64,000 bases of DNA from Carbonatibacter sp965199245 (GTDB taxonomy: Bacteria; Pseudomonadota; Alphaproteobacteria; Kiloniellales; Kiloniellaceae): NCBI GenBank assembly GCA_965199245.1, contig CBDAQP010000003.1:496001-560000 (forward strand), in the 5' to 3' direction. Below the pieces are notes generated by a model. The model searched no databases, was not told where the DNA came from, and saw only the letters and a list, made by a program, of their open reading frames with translations. Positions 51,088 to 60,385 of the stretch are shown piece after piece; the first letter of the stretch is position 1; every line of letters starts with the position of its first letter. Made by a program: the position numbers and the translations under genes.

Positions 51088-52578
51088 ATGATCGAAGGTC
51101 TCTTAATCGGTCTCTCCACAGCCTTTTCGCTCCAGAACCTCGTTTTTGTCATTGCGGGCTGTCTGGTTGGGACATTGATCGGGATGTTGCCAGGCTTGGG
51201 GCCAATGTCGATTATTGCCATTATGATTCCGGTGGCCATTGGTATCGGTGATCCCTCAGCCGCGCTGATTTTGCTAGCGGGGGTTTATTACGGAGCGATT
51301 TTTGGCGGCTCGACTTCTTCGATTCTGATCAATGCCCCGGGGGTTGCGGGAACAGTGGCAACAGCCTTTGACGGCTATCCCCTGGCGAAAAAGGGGCAGG
51401 CGGGCAAAGCCCTCACCGTTGCCGCACTGTCGTCCTTTGCCGGCGGAACGATTGGGGCAATCTTACTGATGATCTTTGCCCCGGCTCTCTCGTCCGTTGC
51501 CTTGCTTTTTCACTCGGCGGAATATTTTGCCCTGATGGTCGTGGGGCTATCTGCAATTGCCGCCTTTGCCGGACAGGGACAACGGCTCAAGGCCCTGTTG
51601 ATGACAATCATTGGTCTGATGCTGTCCACCGTAGGGGAATCCGCGCTGTTTAATGCCCCACGCTTTACAATGGGCCTGCCCGACCTACAATCGGGAATCA
51701 GCTTTATCACCCTCGCCATGGCTCTGTTTGCCTTACCCGAAGCCCTGAACCTGATCCTCAAGCCGGAGTCTGCGCGGCAGGACAAAAATCAAGACATCAC
51801 AAACCTCCGCGTCACCCGGGCCGAGGTCGGCACAATTGCCCCCGTCGTCGCGCGTCAGTCTGTACAGGGATTCCTCATCGGGGTTCTGCCCGGCGCGGGG
51901 GCAACCCTGGCGTCATTTCTCGGCTATGCCGTTGAACGCAACATTGCCAAGGGAACAGAGCGCGATGCCTTTGGCACAGGATCGCTCAAAGGACTCGCCG
52001 CCCCGGAAACCGCAAATAATGCCGCCTGTACCGGGTCTTTTGTCCCACTGCTTACCCTTGGCATTCCCGGATCAGGCACAACGGCAATTTTGCTCGGGGC
52101 CTTAATCGCGCTCAATGTTAATCCCGGCCCGCGCCTGATGATTGATGACCCGGCTGTCTTTTGGGCGGTGATTATTTCCATGTATATTGGGAATGTTGTC
52201 TTGCTCATTCTCAACCTGCCGCTGATCCCGTGGATTGCCCGCCTCTTGACCATTCCGCGAACCTACCTCATTCCTTTTATTTTGTTTTTTACCATGATCG
52301 GAGCCTATATCGGACAAAACAATGCCACAGAGCTTTTGATGCTCGTCGGGTTGGGGTTGGGGGCGACACTGTTGCGTCTTGCGGCCTTTCCCTTGCCCCC
52401 CTTGCTCATTGGCTTTATCCTCGGCGGCATGTTAGAAGACAACTTTGCCCGCGCCGTTAATATCAGCGATGGGATTTCTTTTATGGTTGACCGCCCGCTG
52501 ACCTTGGGCCTCTTGGTTCTCGCCGGGGTGTTGATGGTCGGCCCCATTTGGAAAAAAACACCAAAACACACAAAATGA
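51088..52578 (+). CDS. tctA: Tripartite tricarboxylate transporter large membrane subunit
   Basis: This 496-residue polytopic protein has the TctA signature GMLPGLGPMSIIAIMIPVAI near residue 30, YGAIFGGSTSSILINAPG, and its second-half counterpart FLIGVLPGAGATLASFLGYA, showing the internal repeat of the family. It forms the translocation channel. AAGGAA lies 8 bases before ATG 51088. It belongs to a tctC-tctC-tctB-tctA operon, probably including the AbrB-family gene that follows. Confidence 0.92.
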   Translation: MIEGLLIGLSTAFSLQNLVFVIAGCLVGTLIGMLPGLGPMSIIAIMIPVAIGIGDPSAALILLAGVYYGAIFGGSTSSILINAPGVAGTVATAFDGYPLAKKGQAGKALTVAALSSFAGGTIGAILLMIFAPALSSVALLFHSAEYFALMVVGLSAIAAFAGQGQRLKALLMTIIGLMLSTVGESALFNAPRFTMGLPDLQSGISFITLAMALFALPEALNLILKPESARQDKNQDITNLRVTRAEVGTIAPVVARQSVQGFLIGVLPGAGATLASFLGYAVERNIAKGTERDAFGTGSLKGLAAPETANNAACTGSFVPLLTLGIPGSGTTAILLGALIALNVNPGPRLMIDDPAVFWAVIISMYIGNVVLLILNLPLIPWIARLLTIPRTYLIPFILFFTMIGAYIGQNNATELLMLVGLGLGATLLRLAAFPLPPLLIGFILGGMLEDNFARAVNISDGISFMVDRPLTLGLLVLAGVLMVGPIWKKTPKHTK

Positions 52579-52593
52579 GGACTCAGAAACCGA

Positions 52594-53661
52594 ATGATCT
52601 TTCTGCGTACTTTGGTCATTGGTAGTCTCGGCGGTTTTCTCTTTCACGTTTTAAACCTGCCTTTGCCATGGTTGCTCGGGGCCTTGAGTGCGAATATTCT
52701 TGCGGTGTTCTGCGGGGTTGGTGGACAGGTTCCCAAACGGGTGCGCCAGATTATTCCGATTGTCGTTGGAACCCTGGTCGGAACGGCCTTTACCCCGGAT
52801 GTGGTTGCGGGAATCCCCGACTGGATATCCACGATGATCGCCAGTGTTATATCCCTGTTTGTGCTGACAGCTGTGGCGCAGTTTTTCTGCAGACGCATTA
52901 TGGGCATTGACCCGGTGACGGCTCTGTTTTCCGGTTTGCCCGGCGGGCTGTCAGAAATGACCCTGATGGGCGAAGAAGCCGGGGCCGACATTCGTAAACT
53001 GACCTTGATTCATGCCTGCCGTGTGACGTGGATTTTGTTATTGGTTCCCTTTCTGCTCGCAGCGGCTTTCGCACCAACTGCGACGGAGACGCCTACTCCC
53101 CCCACCATTGACGTTTCCATCTATATTGATGGCATCACGTGGTCGGGACTTGATACCTTCTTGCTCATGGTCTGTGCGGTGCTGGGGGTGGCACTGGCCC
53201 GCCTTGTTCGACTACCCGCAGATCGCATCATCGGGCCGATGATTCTATCGGCTGTTGTGCATCTGTCAGGTGGTGTTGAAACAGTCGCCCCCCCTGTGGT
53301 CGGCCTGGTGATGCAACTGGTGGTCGGTTCTGCGCTAGGGGCGCGTTTTTCCGGAGGAACGCTGGATGAAATTCGTAAAATCCTGGGCCTTGCGACCGTA
53401 ATGACCTTGATTATGCTCGGGCTTAGCCTCTTGACCGCGTGGCTTGTCGCCCAGTGGAGCACCATTCCCTTTCCAACACTCGTCCTCGCTCTCTCCCCGG
53501 GGGGCATGGCAGAAATGGCCCTGGCCTCTTTGTCCATGGGGTTGGACACGGCCTTTGTGACCACTCACCATACCCTGCGGCTCATCGTTATTGTCTTCAT
53601 TGCACCATTTTTCATCCGTCACCTGACGGAAAAGAGACAGAAAAAAAAGGATGCGAAATAA
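52594..53661 (+). CDS. AbrB-family (AmoA-like) membrane protein
   Basis: This 355-residue protein has about ten hydrophobic segments and an internal duplication. The family pattern is visible in LPWLLGALSANILAVFC, GLPGGLSEMTLMGEEAGAD in the first half and LALSPGGMAEMALASLSMGL in the second. Despite the names AbrB or ammonia monooxygenase, this is an uncharacterised putative transporter family often found beside tct genes. It starts 15 bases after tctA and so is probably co-transcribed. It converges on rpoD with an 11-base gap and no terminator that I can see. Confidence 0.8.
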   Translation: MIFLRTLVIGSLGGFLFHVLNLPLPWLLGALSANILAVFCGVGGQVPKRVRQIIPIVVGTLVGTAFTPDVVAGIPDWISTMIASVISLFVLTAVAQFFCRRIMGIDPVTALFSGLPGGLSEMTLMGEEAGADIRKLTLIHACRVTWILLLVPFLLAAAFAPTATETPTPPTIDVSIYIDGITWSGLDTFLLMVCAVLGVALARLVRLPADRIIGPMILSAVVHLSGGVETVAPPVVGLVMQLVVGSALGARFSGGTLDEIRKILGLATVMTLIMLGLSLLTAWLVAQWSTIPFPTLVLALSPGGMAEMALASLSMGLDTAFVTTHHTLRLIVIVFIAPFFIRHLTEKRQKKKDAK

Positions 53662-53672
53662 CGAAAGGGCAA

Positions 53673-55709
53673 TCAAGTATCAAGGAACGAGCGCAGTTTA
53701 CGCGAACGACTGGGGTGCTTGAGCTTCCGCAGGGCCTTGGCCTCGATTTGGCGAATGCGCTCACGGGTGACAGAAAATTGTTGCCCGACTTCCTCAAGCG
53801 TATGATCGGTGTTCATTCCAATGCCAAAACGCATCCGCAAAACGCGTTCCTCCCGGGGCGTCAACGAGGACAGAACCCGGGTCGTGGTTTCGCGTAAATT
53901 GGACTGAATGGCAGAATCCAATGGAATAACGGCATTTTTATCCTCGATAAAATCGCCTAAATGGCTGTCTTCCTCGTCACCAATCGGCGTTTCCAAGGAA
54001 ACAGGTTCCTTGGCAATCTTGAGTACCTTACGCACCTTTTCCAAGGGCATCCCCAGACGCTCTGCCAATTCTTCGGGCTGCGGCTCGCGCCCGATTTCGT
54101 GGAGCATCTGGCGACTGGTGCGAACAAGTTTGTTTATTGTTTCAATCATATGCACCGGAATACGGATGGTGCGGGCCTGATCGGCAATGGAACGGGTAAT
54201 GGCCTGACGAATCCACCACGTCGCATAGGTCGAAAATTTATAGCCCCGGCGATATTCAAACTTGTCCACCGCCTTCATCAACCCAATATTTCCTTCCTGG
54301 ATGAGGTCAAGAAATTGCAACCCCCGGTTGGTGTATTTCTTGGCAATGGAAATGACCAAACGCAGGTTGGCTTCAACCATTTCTGCTTTCGCCCGGGCCG
54401 CCGCCTTTTCCGCAGACTGTACCGTTTTGACAATACGGCGAAACTCCGTGATCGGCAGACCAACTTCATCCGCAATCGCCGAAACCCGCGCACGCACCTG
54501 CACAACATCATCGCCGTAACGTTCAACAAATTTTTGCCAGCTCTTTGCTTTATAGCCGGTGACATCCGCCATCCAATTCGGGTCAAGTTCACGCCCAAAA
54601 TAGACATCGAGGAAATCTGCACGATTGACCTTGCACTTTTCCGCCTGGCGCAATATCCGGCCTTCGTGGGTCATCAACTGCCTGTTCAAACCATAGAGAT
54701 GATCCATCAGCTGTTCAATGCGTGCATTATTCAAATGCACCCCGTTCATGAGGCCGACCATCTCATCACGCAGTTTGGTAAAACGCTTTTCCACAGAACG
54801 TGGACTGGCCTGCCCGGCCTGAAGATCACTCAGCCGTCTTTCCTGGACAGAGGTCAATTTTTTCCAAGTCGCCGCAATCGCACCAAAGGTTTCCAGGACT
54901 TGAGGCAAAAGCGATTCTTCCATCACTGCCACGGATACGGTGTGTTCTCCGGCACCTTGGTCATCCTCCGTGAGGTCTTCACTATCCGCTGCGTCCTCTC
55001 CGGCGGTGTCTTTTTCCTCTTGGCTAGCGATTTCATCAGCCGCCTCAACATTGTTACCCGTCCCCGATTCTTCAAGGGCAATATCATCTTCGTTCGGCCC
55101 ACCGCCATAGGTGGCATCCAAATCAATAATATCACGCAACAGCAGACGGCCTTCGATGAGTTCCTCTCGCCATTCGAGCAATGCACTAATGGTCAAGGGA
55201 CTTTCACAAATCCCCCCGATCATACGCGCCCGGGCGATTTCGATGCGCTTGGCAATCGCAATCTCCCCCTCGCGCGAGAGCAATTCAACCGACCCCATTT
55301 CACGCAAGTACATCCGCACCGGATCATCGGTGCGCCCGACATCGCTGTCCTTGACATTGCCGCTGGGGACAAGTGCGGTGTCCTCTTCCTCTGCACTTTC
55401 ACGGCTCTCAGCAGGCTCGGCACTGTCTTCGTTTTCAATGACGTTAATGCCCATTTCGGACAACGTCGCCATGACGTCTTCGATTTGTTCAGACGACATG
55501 CCCTCTGACGGCATGGCGCGGTTGAGCGTGTCATAGGTGACGTAACCCGCCGCGCGGGCCTTTTCGATCATTTTCCTCACCGCAACAGAGGACGCATCTG
55601 TCGCCGTTTCGACGGAAGTTTCCGCGCTCGCCTCCGTCGAGAGATCAGCCAGGTCTGTGCTGTCATCGCGCGGGGTTTGGTCGGTTGTGTCCGTTTCTTT
55701 TGCGCTCAT
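53673..55709 (-). CDS. rpoD: RNA polymerase sigma-70 factor RpoD
   Basis: This 678-residue housekeeping sigma factor has region 1.1 near the N-terminus (YVTYDTLNRAMP), an acidic variable stretch at about 230-260, region 1.2 (DPVRMYLREMG) and a non-conserved insert. Region 2 begins near 450 (ANLRLVISIAKKY, then GLMKAVDKFEYRRGYKFSTY and ATWWIRQAI), followed by region 3 and region 4 with RERIRQIEAKALRKL. The C-terminus is SRKLRSFLDT. It directs transcription from most promoters. It lies 29 bases after dnaG on the minus strand, the usual alphaproteobacterial pair. Confidence 0.97.
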   Translation of the reverse strand: MSAKETDTTDQTPRDDSTDLADLSTEASAETSVETATDASSVAVRKMIEKARAAGYVTYDTLNRAMPSEGMSSEQIEDVMATLSEMGINVIENEDSAEPAESRESAEEEDTALVPSGNVKDSDVGRTDDPVRMYLREMGSVELLSREGEIAIAKRIEIARARMIGGICESPLTISALLEWREELIEGRLLLRDIIDLDATYGGGPNEDDIALEESGTGNNVEAADEIASQEEKDTAGEDAADSEDLTEDDQGAGEHTVSVAVMEESLLPQVLETFGAIAATWKKLTSVQERRLSDLQAGQASPRSVEKRFTKLRDEMVGLMNGVHLNNARIEQLMDHLYGLNRQLMTHEGRILRQAEKCKVNRADFLDVYFGRELDPNWMADVTGYKAKSWQKFVERYGDDVVQVRARVSAIADEVGLPITEFRRIVKTVQSAEKAAARAKAEMVEANLRLVISIAKKYTNRGLQFLDLIQEGNIGLMKAVDKFEYRRGYKFSTYATWWIRQAITRSIADQARTIRIPVHMIETINKLVRTSRQMLHEIGREPQPEELAERLGMPLEKVRKVLKIAKEPVSLETPIGDEEDSHLGDFIEDKNAVIPLDSAIQSNLRETTTRVLSSLTPREERVLRMRFGIGMNTDHTLEEVGQQFSVTRERIRQIEAKALRKLKHPSRSRKLRSFLDT

Positions 55710-55738
55710 ACACTTACGTCTCCCAAAGGGGTTCAGTC

Positions 55739-57604
55739 TTATTCGTCACCCTGCGCCCCGAATTTCTCATCTCCAGATGAGCCATCAAGGTCAAAAGCGT
55801 CCAGATCAATATTCACACCCGTTTCTTCCCGTCGCGTTTGCTTGTGGGCATCGTGGCGGGCAAGGGCCTCTGCCCCCTGTCCCTCATCCAGCAGAGCATC
55901 CAGCAGGGCTTGTCTCTGCTGCGGAGCAGTCTGCACGGCCACCCGCTCCCGGAAAAGAGACAGAATGTGGGCAATACCATATCCGGCCTCGTGGCTATCC
56001 GTCGCAGGCCGGGCAAAGTGCCCGTGGTGATATACGTCGTCACACAACAGCTTGTCCAGTCCGAAACGCTTGGCGCAGAGGTGGGCCTTTAAAGTGGCAC
56101 TGTCAAGGTCAGGTTCGCGCATAATCTGCATCAATAACTCTTGAAGCAAAGCCTGCAAAGTCGAATCGGAAAGACGTAAGACCGCCAGCTCCTCGACATG
56201 TTGCGCCAAAACCATCGGGTGGTTCATCAGGGCCGCTAATAAAACCTGCTCTGTACGATGGATGAGATTCACCCTGCGGGGCGGCGGAGGCAGACGGCGT
56301 ACCGATAGCGCGGGCGTAAAAGTGCGCCTGTCGTTTTTTTTCTGCGGTGCAAAGAGCGCGTCGAGGCGGCGGAACATATCGCGCCGATATTCTTCCTGCG
56401 TTTCCCGATCAGCAATCACCCCCACCCGCCGCCGCAACGCGGCCCGAAAGGCCGCCCGACGTTCAGGAGTCTCCAAACCCTGCGCGGCCCGCAGTTCCTG
56501 CCACAAAACATCAGACAAGGGTCGGGCCTGCGCCAGAACATCGCCAAAGGCCAACGCGCCACCGCGTTGCACCAGACTATCCGGATCCTCCCCCGCAGGC
56601 AGGGTCGCAAAGCGCAAAGACCGCCCATCGCCAAGCCCCGGTAAAGCCCGCGCCACCGCCCGCCCTGCCGCCCGCAGGCCTGCGGCATCGCCATCCAAAC
56701 AGATCACGGGTTCACGCACCATCCGCCAAAGCTCCGACAGCTGATCTGTCGTCACGGCTGTGCCTAGCGGAGCCACCACCGCAGAAAAACCCACCTGGGT
56801 CAAAGCAACCACATCCATATAACCTTCGACCACCAAAAGATTTTCTTCGCGTCGGGTAGCCTGACGCGCCGCCGCCATATTATAAAGAACCTTTCCCTTG
56901 TGAAATAGTTCGGTATCCGGCGAATTGAGATATTTTGGCTGTGCCTCGCCTAGGATTCGCCCGCCAAAGGCAATCACACGCCCGCGCCGGTCGGTAATGG
57001 GAAAGATCACACGCCCGCGAAAAAAATCATAAAGCCCACCGCTGTCACGGGCCTTCACCAGCCCGGCCTCTGCCAGCTTATCCGCCGCGATGCCCTGGGC
57101 CGCCAAAGCCCCCTGAAGCCCATCAGGGGGTGCGTAACCCAGGCGGAAACCGCGACAGCTTTGCGCCGTCACACCCCGGTCAGCCAGATAACGCCGCGCC
57201 GCCGCACCCTGTGCACCCTGTAGCTGTGCCTCAAACCACACACAGGCGGCTTCTGTCACATCGTAGAGGCTGGCCCGACGGGCTGACTTTTCCCGGGACT
57301 GCCGATCTGGACGCGGCATCTCCAGCCCCGCCAATGCAGACAGCTGTTCCACCGCTTCGACAAAACCTAATCCTTCGGTTTCGGTGACAAAGGAAATGAC
57401 ATCCCCATTCGCCCCACAGCCGAAACAATGATAAAAACCCCGCTCGTCATTGATGGTAAAGGACGGCGTTTTTTCACTGTGAAAGGGACAGAGGCCGGAA
57501 TATTCCCGCCCCTTTTTGACCAGCTTCACCCGACGCCCCGCAACCGTCGAAACCGCCACCCGCGCACGCAGCTCATCAAGATATTCAGGCGAGACAAACG
57601 CCAC
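55739..57604 (-). CDS. dnaG: DNA primase
   Basis: This 621-residue primase has a CHC2 zinc-binding domain at about residues 39-66 (CPFHSEKTPSF, then FYHCFGCGANGD). The TOPRIM catalytic domain has VVEGYMDVVAL and ICLDGDAAGLRA, and a C-terminal helicase-binding region follows. It makes RNA primers for replication. I chose GTG 57604 (AFVSPEYLDEL), which matches the usual short alphaproteobacterial N-terminus; a longer frame upstream lies inside the restriction gene. The start overlaps that gene's end by 20 bases, suggesting translational coupling. Confidence 0.94.
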   Translation of the reverse strand: MAFVSPEYLDELRARVAVSTVAGRRVKLVKKGREYSGLCPFHSEKTPSFTINDERGFYHCFGCGANGDVISFVTETEGLGFVEAVEQLSALAGLEMPRPDRQSREKSARRASLYDVTEAACVWFEAQLQGAQGAAARRYLADRGVTAQSCRGFRLGYAPPDGLQGALAAQGIAADKLAEAGLVKARDSGGLYDFFRGRVIFPITDRRGRVIAFGGRILGEAQPKYLNSPDTELFHKGKVLYNMAAARQATRREENLLVVEGYMDVVALTQVGFSAVVAPLGTAVTTDQLSELWRMVREPVICLDGDAAGLRAAGRAVARALPGLGDGRSLRFATLPAGEDPDSLVQRGGALAFGDVLAQARPLSDVLWQELRAAQGLETPERRAAFRAALRRRVGVIADRETQEEYRRDMFRRLDALFAPQKKNDRRTFTPALSVRRLPPPPRRVNLIHRTEQVLLAALMNHPMVLAQHVEELAVLRLSDSTLQALLQELLMQIMREPDLDSATLKAHLCAKRFGLDKLLCDDVYHHGHFARPATDSHEAGYGIAHILSLFRERVAVQTAPQQRQALLDALLDEGQGAEALARHDAHKQTRREETGVNIDLDAFDLDGSSGDEKFGAQGDE

Positions 57605-58604
57605 TAATATAGCCCCTTTCCTGAAAAAAGCTACGCAGTCCCTCAACAGCAACAAAAAATGTAGTGAGGGTATTTTCACCCAGAGAGGGGGTGGATTTTG
57701 TACTCAAAGCACGCTTGTACCATTTATTCAATTCACCTGCTGTCACAATAGCCTGAATCTTGCCCCCCCAGCCCAGCTGACGCAAAACAGACGCAATGAC
57801 AGATTCGTCCGCATCCCTGCACACAATGATAATGGGATCTGCATCCACGGAACCTGAAACAGACCGTGCCATTTCTTCGTTCAGCGACAAATGTTTAATC
57901 TGAATTGCCAACCCAAAATTTCCCCACATATCCAGCCCACGATCCACCGCATTTGTCACCCCAACACGAAAAAGCTTCGCCGGATACTCACAACGCAGAC
58001 GATCAGACGTCATGCCAAGAATTTTTTCTGAAAAATCAGCAAATTTTTGGAAAATTTCCGCATTGGGATCAGTAATTTTCACGCTAATCGTCAAACCCAT
58101 CGCCTTGATCAAAGCAGAAAAAAGCGCGTAAACAACACTTTCATAAACCTTGTCAACAGAACGCCTCAAGCCAGGATCATTTCTGAACAAATTGAGGTCA
58201 AAGTTCTTCATCTCTGCCTTTTCGCAATCATCCAAGGCATCACGCATTTGTGAAAATCGTTCTGAAAAACAGTTATAGATAAAATTTTCAACGTATCCGC
58301 CTTTATTCATTTCACCCAGGACACGCAACAATCGGGGCGGCATGGCATTTTCATTGAAAAGGTCATGCTGGAATTTTTGAGAAGATGTTGAAACACGACC
58401 CACACGCCGTATATAAATCTCGTCACGCCAAAGTTTTGAGCGGTTTCTGTAGCTCTCACGATCAATCAGATCAATATCTCCATGAACACGATCACGGTGG
58501 AGAATTTCGGCAATTTGCACCGGTTTGTAAAAGTGGACTCTACTTTTACGGACAATCTTCTCCAGAGCCTCGGTCGTTTCGTTTTTTTCAATCGCGCCAA
58601 TCAC
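57585..58604 (-). CDS. HaeII-family type II restriction endonuclease
   Basis: The 339-residue protein resembles the HaeII endonuclease family (recognition RGCGCY): ALEKIVRKSRVHFYKPVQIA, EILHRDRV, then IDLIDRESYRNRSKLWRDEI and FQHDLFNENAMPPRLL. The start is GTG 58604, which overlaps the methyltransferase stop as GTGA; the length then fits HaeII at about 350. The overlap couples endonuclease synthesis to the methyltransferase. The family call rests on remembered motifs. It is supported by the scarcity of RGCGCY in the window. Confidence 0.78.
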   Translation of the reverse strand: MIGAIEKNETTEALEKIVRKSRVHFYKPVQIAEILHRDRVHGDIDLIDRESYRNRSKLWRDEIYIRRVGRVSTSSQKFQHDLFNENAMPPRLLRVLGEMNKGGYVENFIYNCFSERFSQMRDALDDCEKAEMKNFDLNLFRNDPGLRRSVDKVYESVVYALFSALIKAMGLTISVKITDPNAEIFQKFADFSEKILGMTSDRLRCEYPAKLFRVGVTNAVDRGLDMWGNFGLAIQIKHLSLNEEMARSVSGSVDADPIIIVCRDADESVIASVLRQLGWGGKIQAIVTAGELNKWYKRALSTKSTPSLGENTLTTFFVAVEGLRSFFQERGYISGVCLA

Positions 58605-59596
58605 AGGACAAATTCCATCTGTTTTCCAGTCGAGGTCTGCGGCGGGGCTTCGCCACGCAAAGACAGCAACATCTGTTGCGCGATCAGACGAATCACAGGA
58701 ACAGAGACCGAATTTCCAGCCATTTTTCTGATCTGGGTATAGGGCACATCGGCGCAAAAAGAGTCGGGGAAACCTTGCAAGCGGAGCATTTCCCGCCCGG
58801 TGAGGCGGCGTTCACCGTTGACAACCAGATAATTATAACTGCCCCCGGCGCGCAGGGCGCAGGAATAGGGTAAGGGCGAAATATTGCCGCCGATATTTTC
58901 GTGCCAGATGGCAGGCACGACTGGCGTTTTTTTCAGGGCCGCCTGTCGCTTGGCCCGCAGTTTGTCCGACAGGTAGTAGCTGGGCGGGACAACCGATTCC
59001 AGGATATCTGACAGCGGGGTGAGCTGGTCGGCTGTTTTTTCGGGAAAGGCAAAGGTTACTTTTTCGCGAAACCCGACGATATAAAGGCGTTCTCTTTTTT
59101 GCGGCAAGCCAAAGTCGAGGCTGTTGAGCACAGTAGAAAAAACCTGATAGCCCAATGCCGCCAACATTTTTTTCATGATGCCAAAGGTCTGCCCCCCCTG
59201 ATGGCTGGTGAGACGTTTGACATTTTCTAATAAAAAAGCACGCGGCCTTTTGGCCTGTAAAATTTCATAAATATTGAAAAAAAGCGTCCCGCGCGTATCG
59301 GCAAATCCGAGTCCCTTCCCCGCAATGCTAAAAGGCTGGCAGGGAAAACCCGCCAACAAAATATCATGATCGGGTACGGACGCAGGGGATAGATCATTGA
59401 TGTCGCCAAAAGGTTGTTCACCAAAATTATCGGCATAAACACGCGCGGCGTGGGGGTCAATTTCAGACGAAAAAACCGTGTGACAGCCCCACTGTGCAAA
59501 GCCAAGACGGATGCCGCCAATACCCGCAAAAAGATCAGCAAGACTGAACCCATCACCCAATGCTGAATCGGGAGCAGGATCAAAAGCCGCCATCAT
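58601..59596 (-). CDS. DNA (cytosine-5) methyltransferase of the HaeII-like system
   Basis: The 331-residue C5 methyltransferase has all main motifs in order: I LADLFAGIGGIRLGF, IV GFPCQPFSIAGKG with the catalytic Cys, VI FLLENVKRL, VIII LPQKRERLYIVGF, IX RRLTGREMLRLQGFP and X AGNSVSVPV. The target-recognition region lies between VIII and IX (about residues 200-250). It would protect RGCGCY sites from the adjacent endonuclease. The gene overlaps the racemase by ATGA at its start and the endonuclease by GTGA at its end, so the three are a tight minus-strand unit. Confidence 0.93.
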   Translation of the reverse strand: MMAAFDPAPDSALGDGFSLADLFAGIGGIRLGFAQWGCHTVFSSEIDPHAARVYADNFGEQPFGDINDLSPASVPDHDILLAGFPCQPFSIAGKGLGFADTRGTLFFNIYEILQAKRPRAFLLENVKRLTSHQGGQTFGIMKKMLAALGYQVFSTVLNSLDFGLPQKRERLYIVGFREKVTFAFPEKTADQLTPLSDILESVVPPSYYLSDKLRAKRQAALKKTPVVPAIWHENIGGNISPLPYSCALRAGGSYNYLVVNGERRLTGREMLRLQGFPDSFCADVPYTQIRKMAGNSVSVPVIRLIAQQMLLSLRGEAPPQTSTGKQMEFVL

Positions 59597-60363
59597 GAGG
59601 CACCAATTGAATCAGAAGGCGTCGCACCACCGCGCGAAAAATCACAAATCGCCGCCACCAAAAAATCAAGCGAATCGTGCACCTGCGCCCCCGGGGGAAC
59701 AGCGTGAGAAATGAGCGATAGCTCTGTACAGGACACCAGCAAAAGATCACAACCCCGCGCCAACAGATCACGGGCAATGCGCTGTTGAATATCCGGGGCC
59801 TGCGGATCCTGTGCATCGCGTTTAAGGCGTTTGATGGCCGTCAACAACAGGTCAGGTTGATCGGTAAAAACAGGCTCCAGCCCCCGCGTTGCAAAGGCAC
59901 AGTCATAAACGCCCGCCCGCTCCACAGCGGGGGAGGCCAACAAGCCAACCCGACAACCCGCGCCATAGTGAGCCGCGATGCTGTCCGCCGTCAGTTCAAT
60001 CATATCCAAAAAAGGTACACCCGCGCCACGAATGGCAGGCGCATAGGCATGAGCCGTGTTACACGGCAGGGCAAGGGCATCGGCCCCCGCCGCGACCAAA
60101 CGCTCCGCCATGCGGGCCAAGACGGGGCGAGGGTCATCCCCCCCGCCCTCAAACAAGGCCCGAATGCGGGAGGGTACCTGCGGATTGTGATCGACCAATA
60201 AAGGAACATGATCGCAATCATCGTGCGCCGGAGTCGCGGCAATAATGCGGGACATCAACAACACCGTGGCCTCTGGCCCCATTCCGCCCAGAATGCCCAC
60301 CGTCCGTAGAGCAGGTTTTAAATGAGGTGTTTGAGTCGTGCGAAATTCTTTTTGCTCTGTCAA
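59593..60363 (-). CDS. Aspartate/glutamate racemase family protein
   Basis: The 256-residue protein has both catalytic Cys motifs of PLP-independent racemases: LALPCNTAHAYAP near residue 100 and LLLVSCTELSLI near 215, plus GILGGMGPEATVLLM near the start. It probably interconverts L- and D-aspartate (YgeA-like) or a related amino acid. It lies between yqeY and the methyltransferase and overlaps the latter by 4 bases. It therefore may have arrived with the restriction-modification genes or been a local gene they landed behind. Confidence 0.87.
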   Translation of the reverse strand: MTEQKEFRTTQTPHLKPALRTVGILGGMGPEATVLLMSRIIAATPAHDDCDHVPLLVDHNPQVPSRIRALFEGGGDDPRPVLARMAERLVAAGADALALPCNTAHAYAPAIRGAGVPFLDMIELTADSIAAHYGAGCRVGLLASPAVERAGVYDCAFATRGLEPVFTDQPDLLLTAIKRLKRDAQDPQAPDIQQRIARDLLARGCDLLLVSCTELSLISHAVPPGAQVHDSLDFLVAAICDFSRGGATPSDSIGAS

Positions 60364-60385
60364 AAGTCACCCTCTGCGGATCAGA

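Noticed and set aside
53961..55508. Plus-strand open frame of 515 codons
   Set aside because: It lies entirely antisense to rpoD, whose sigma domains are unmistakable. The long frame is a by-product of rpoD codon use.
57605..57679. 25-residue N-terminal extension of DnaG
   Set aside because: It lies in the endonuclease gene, is hydrophobic and unlike other primases; GTG 57604 gives the usual N-terminus.
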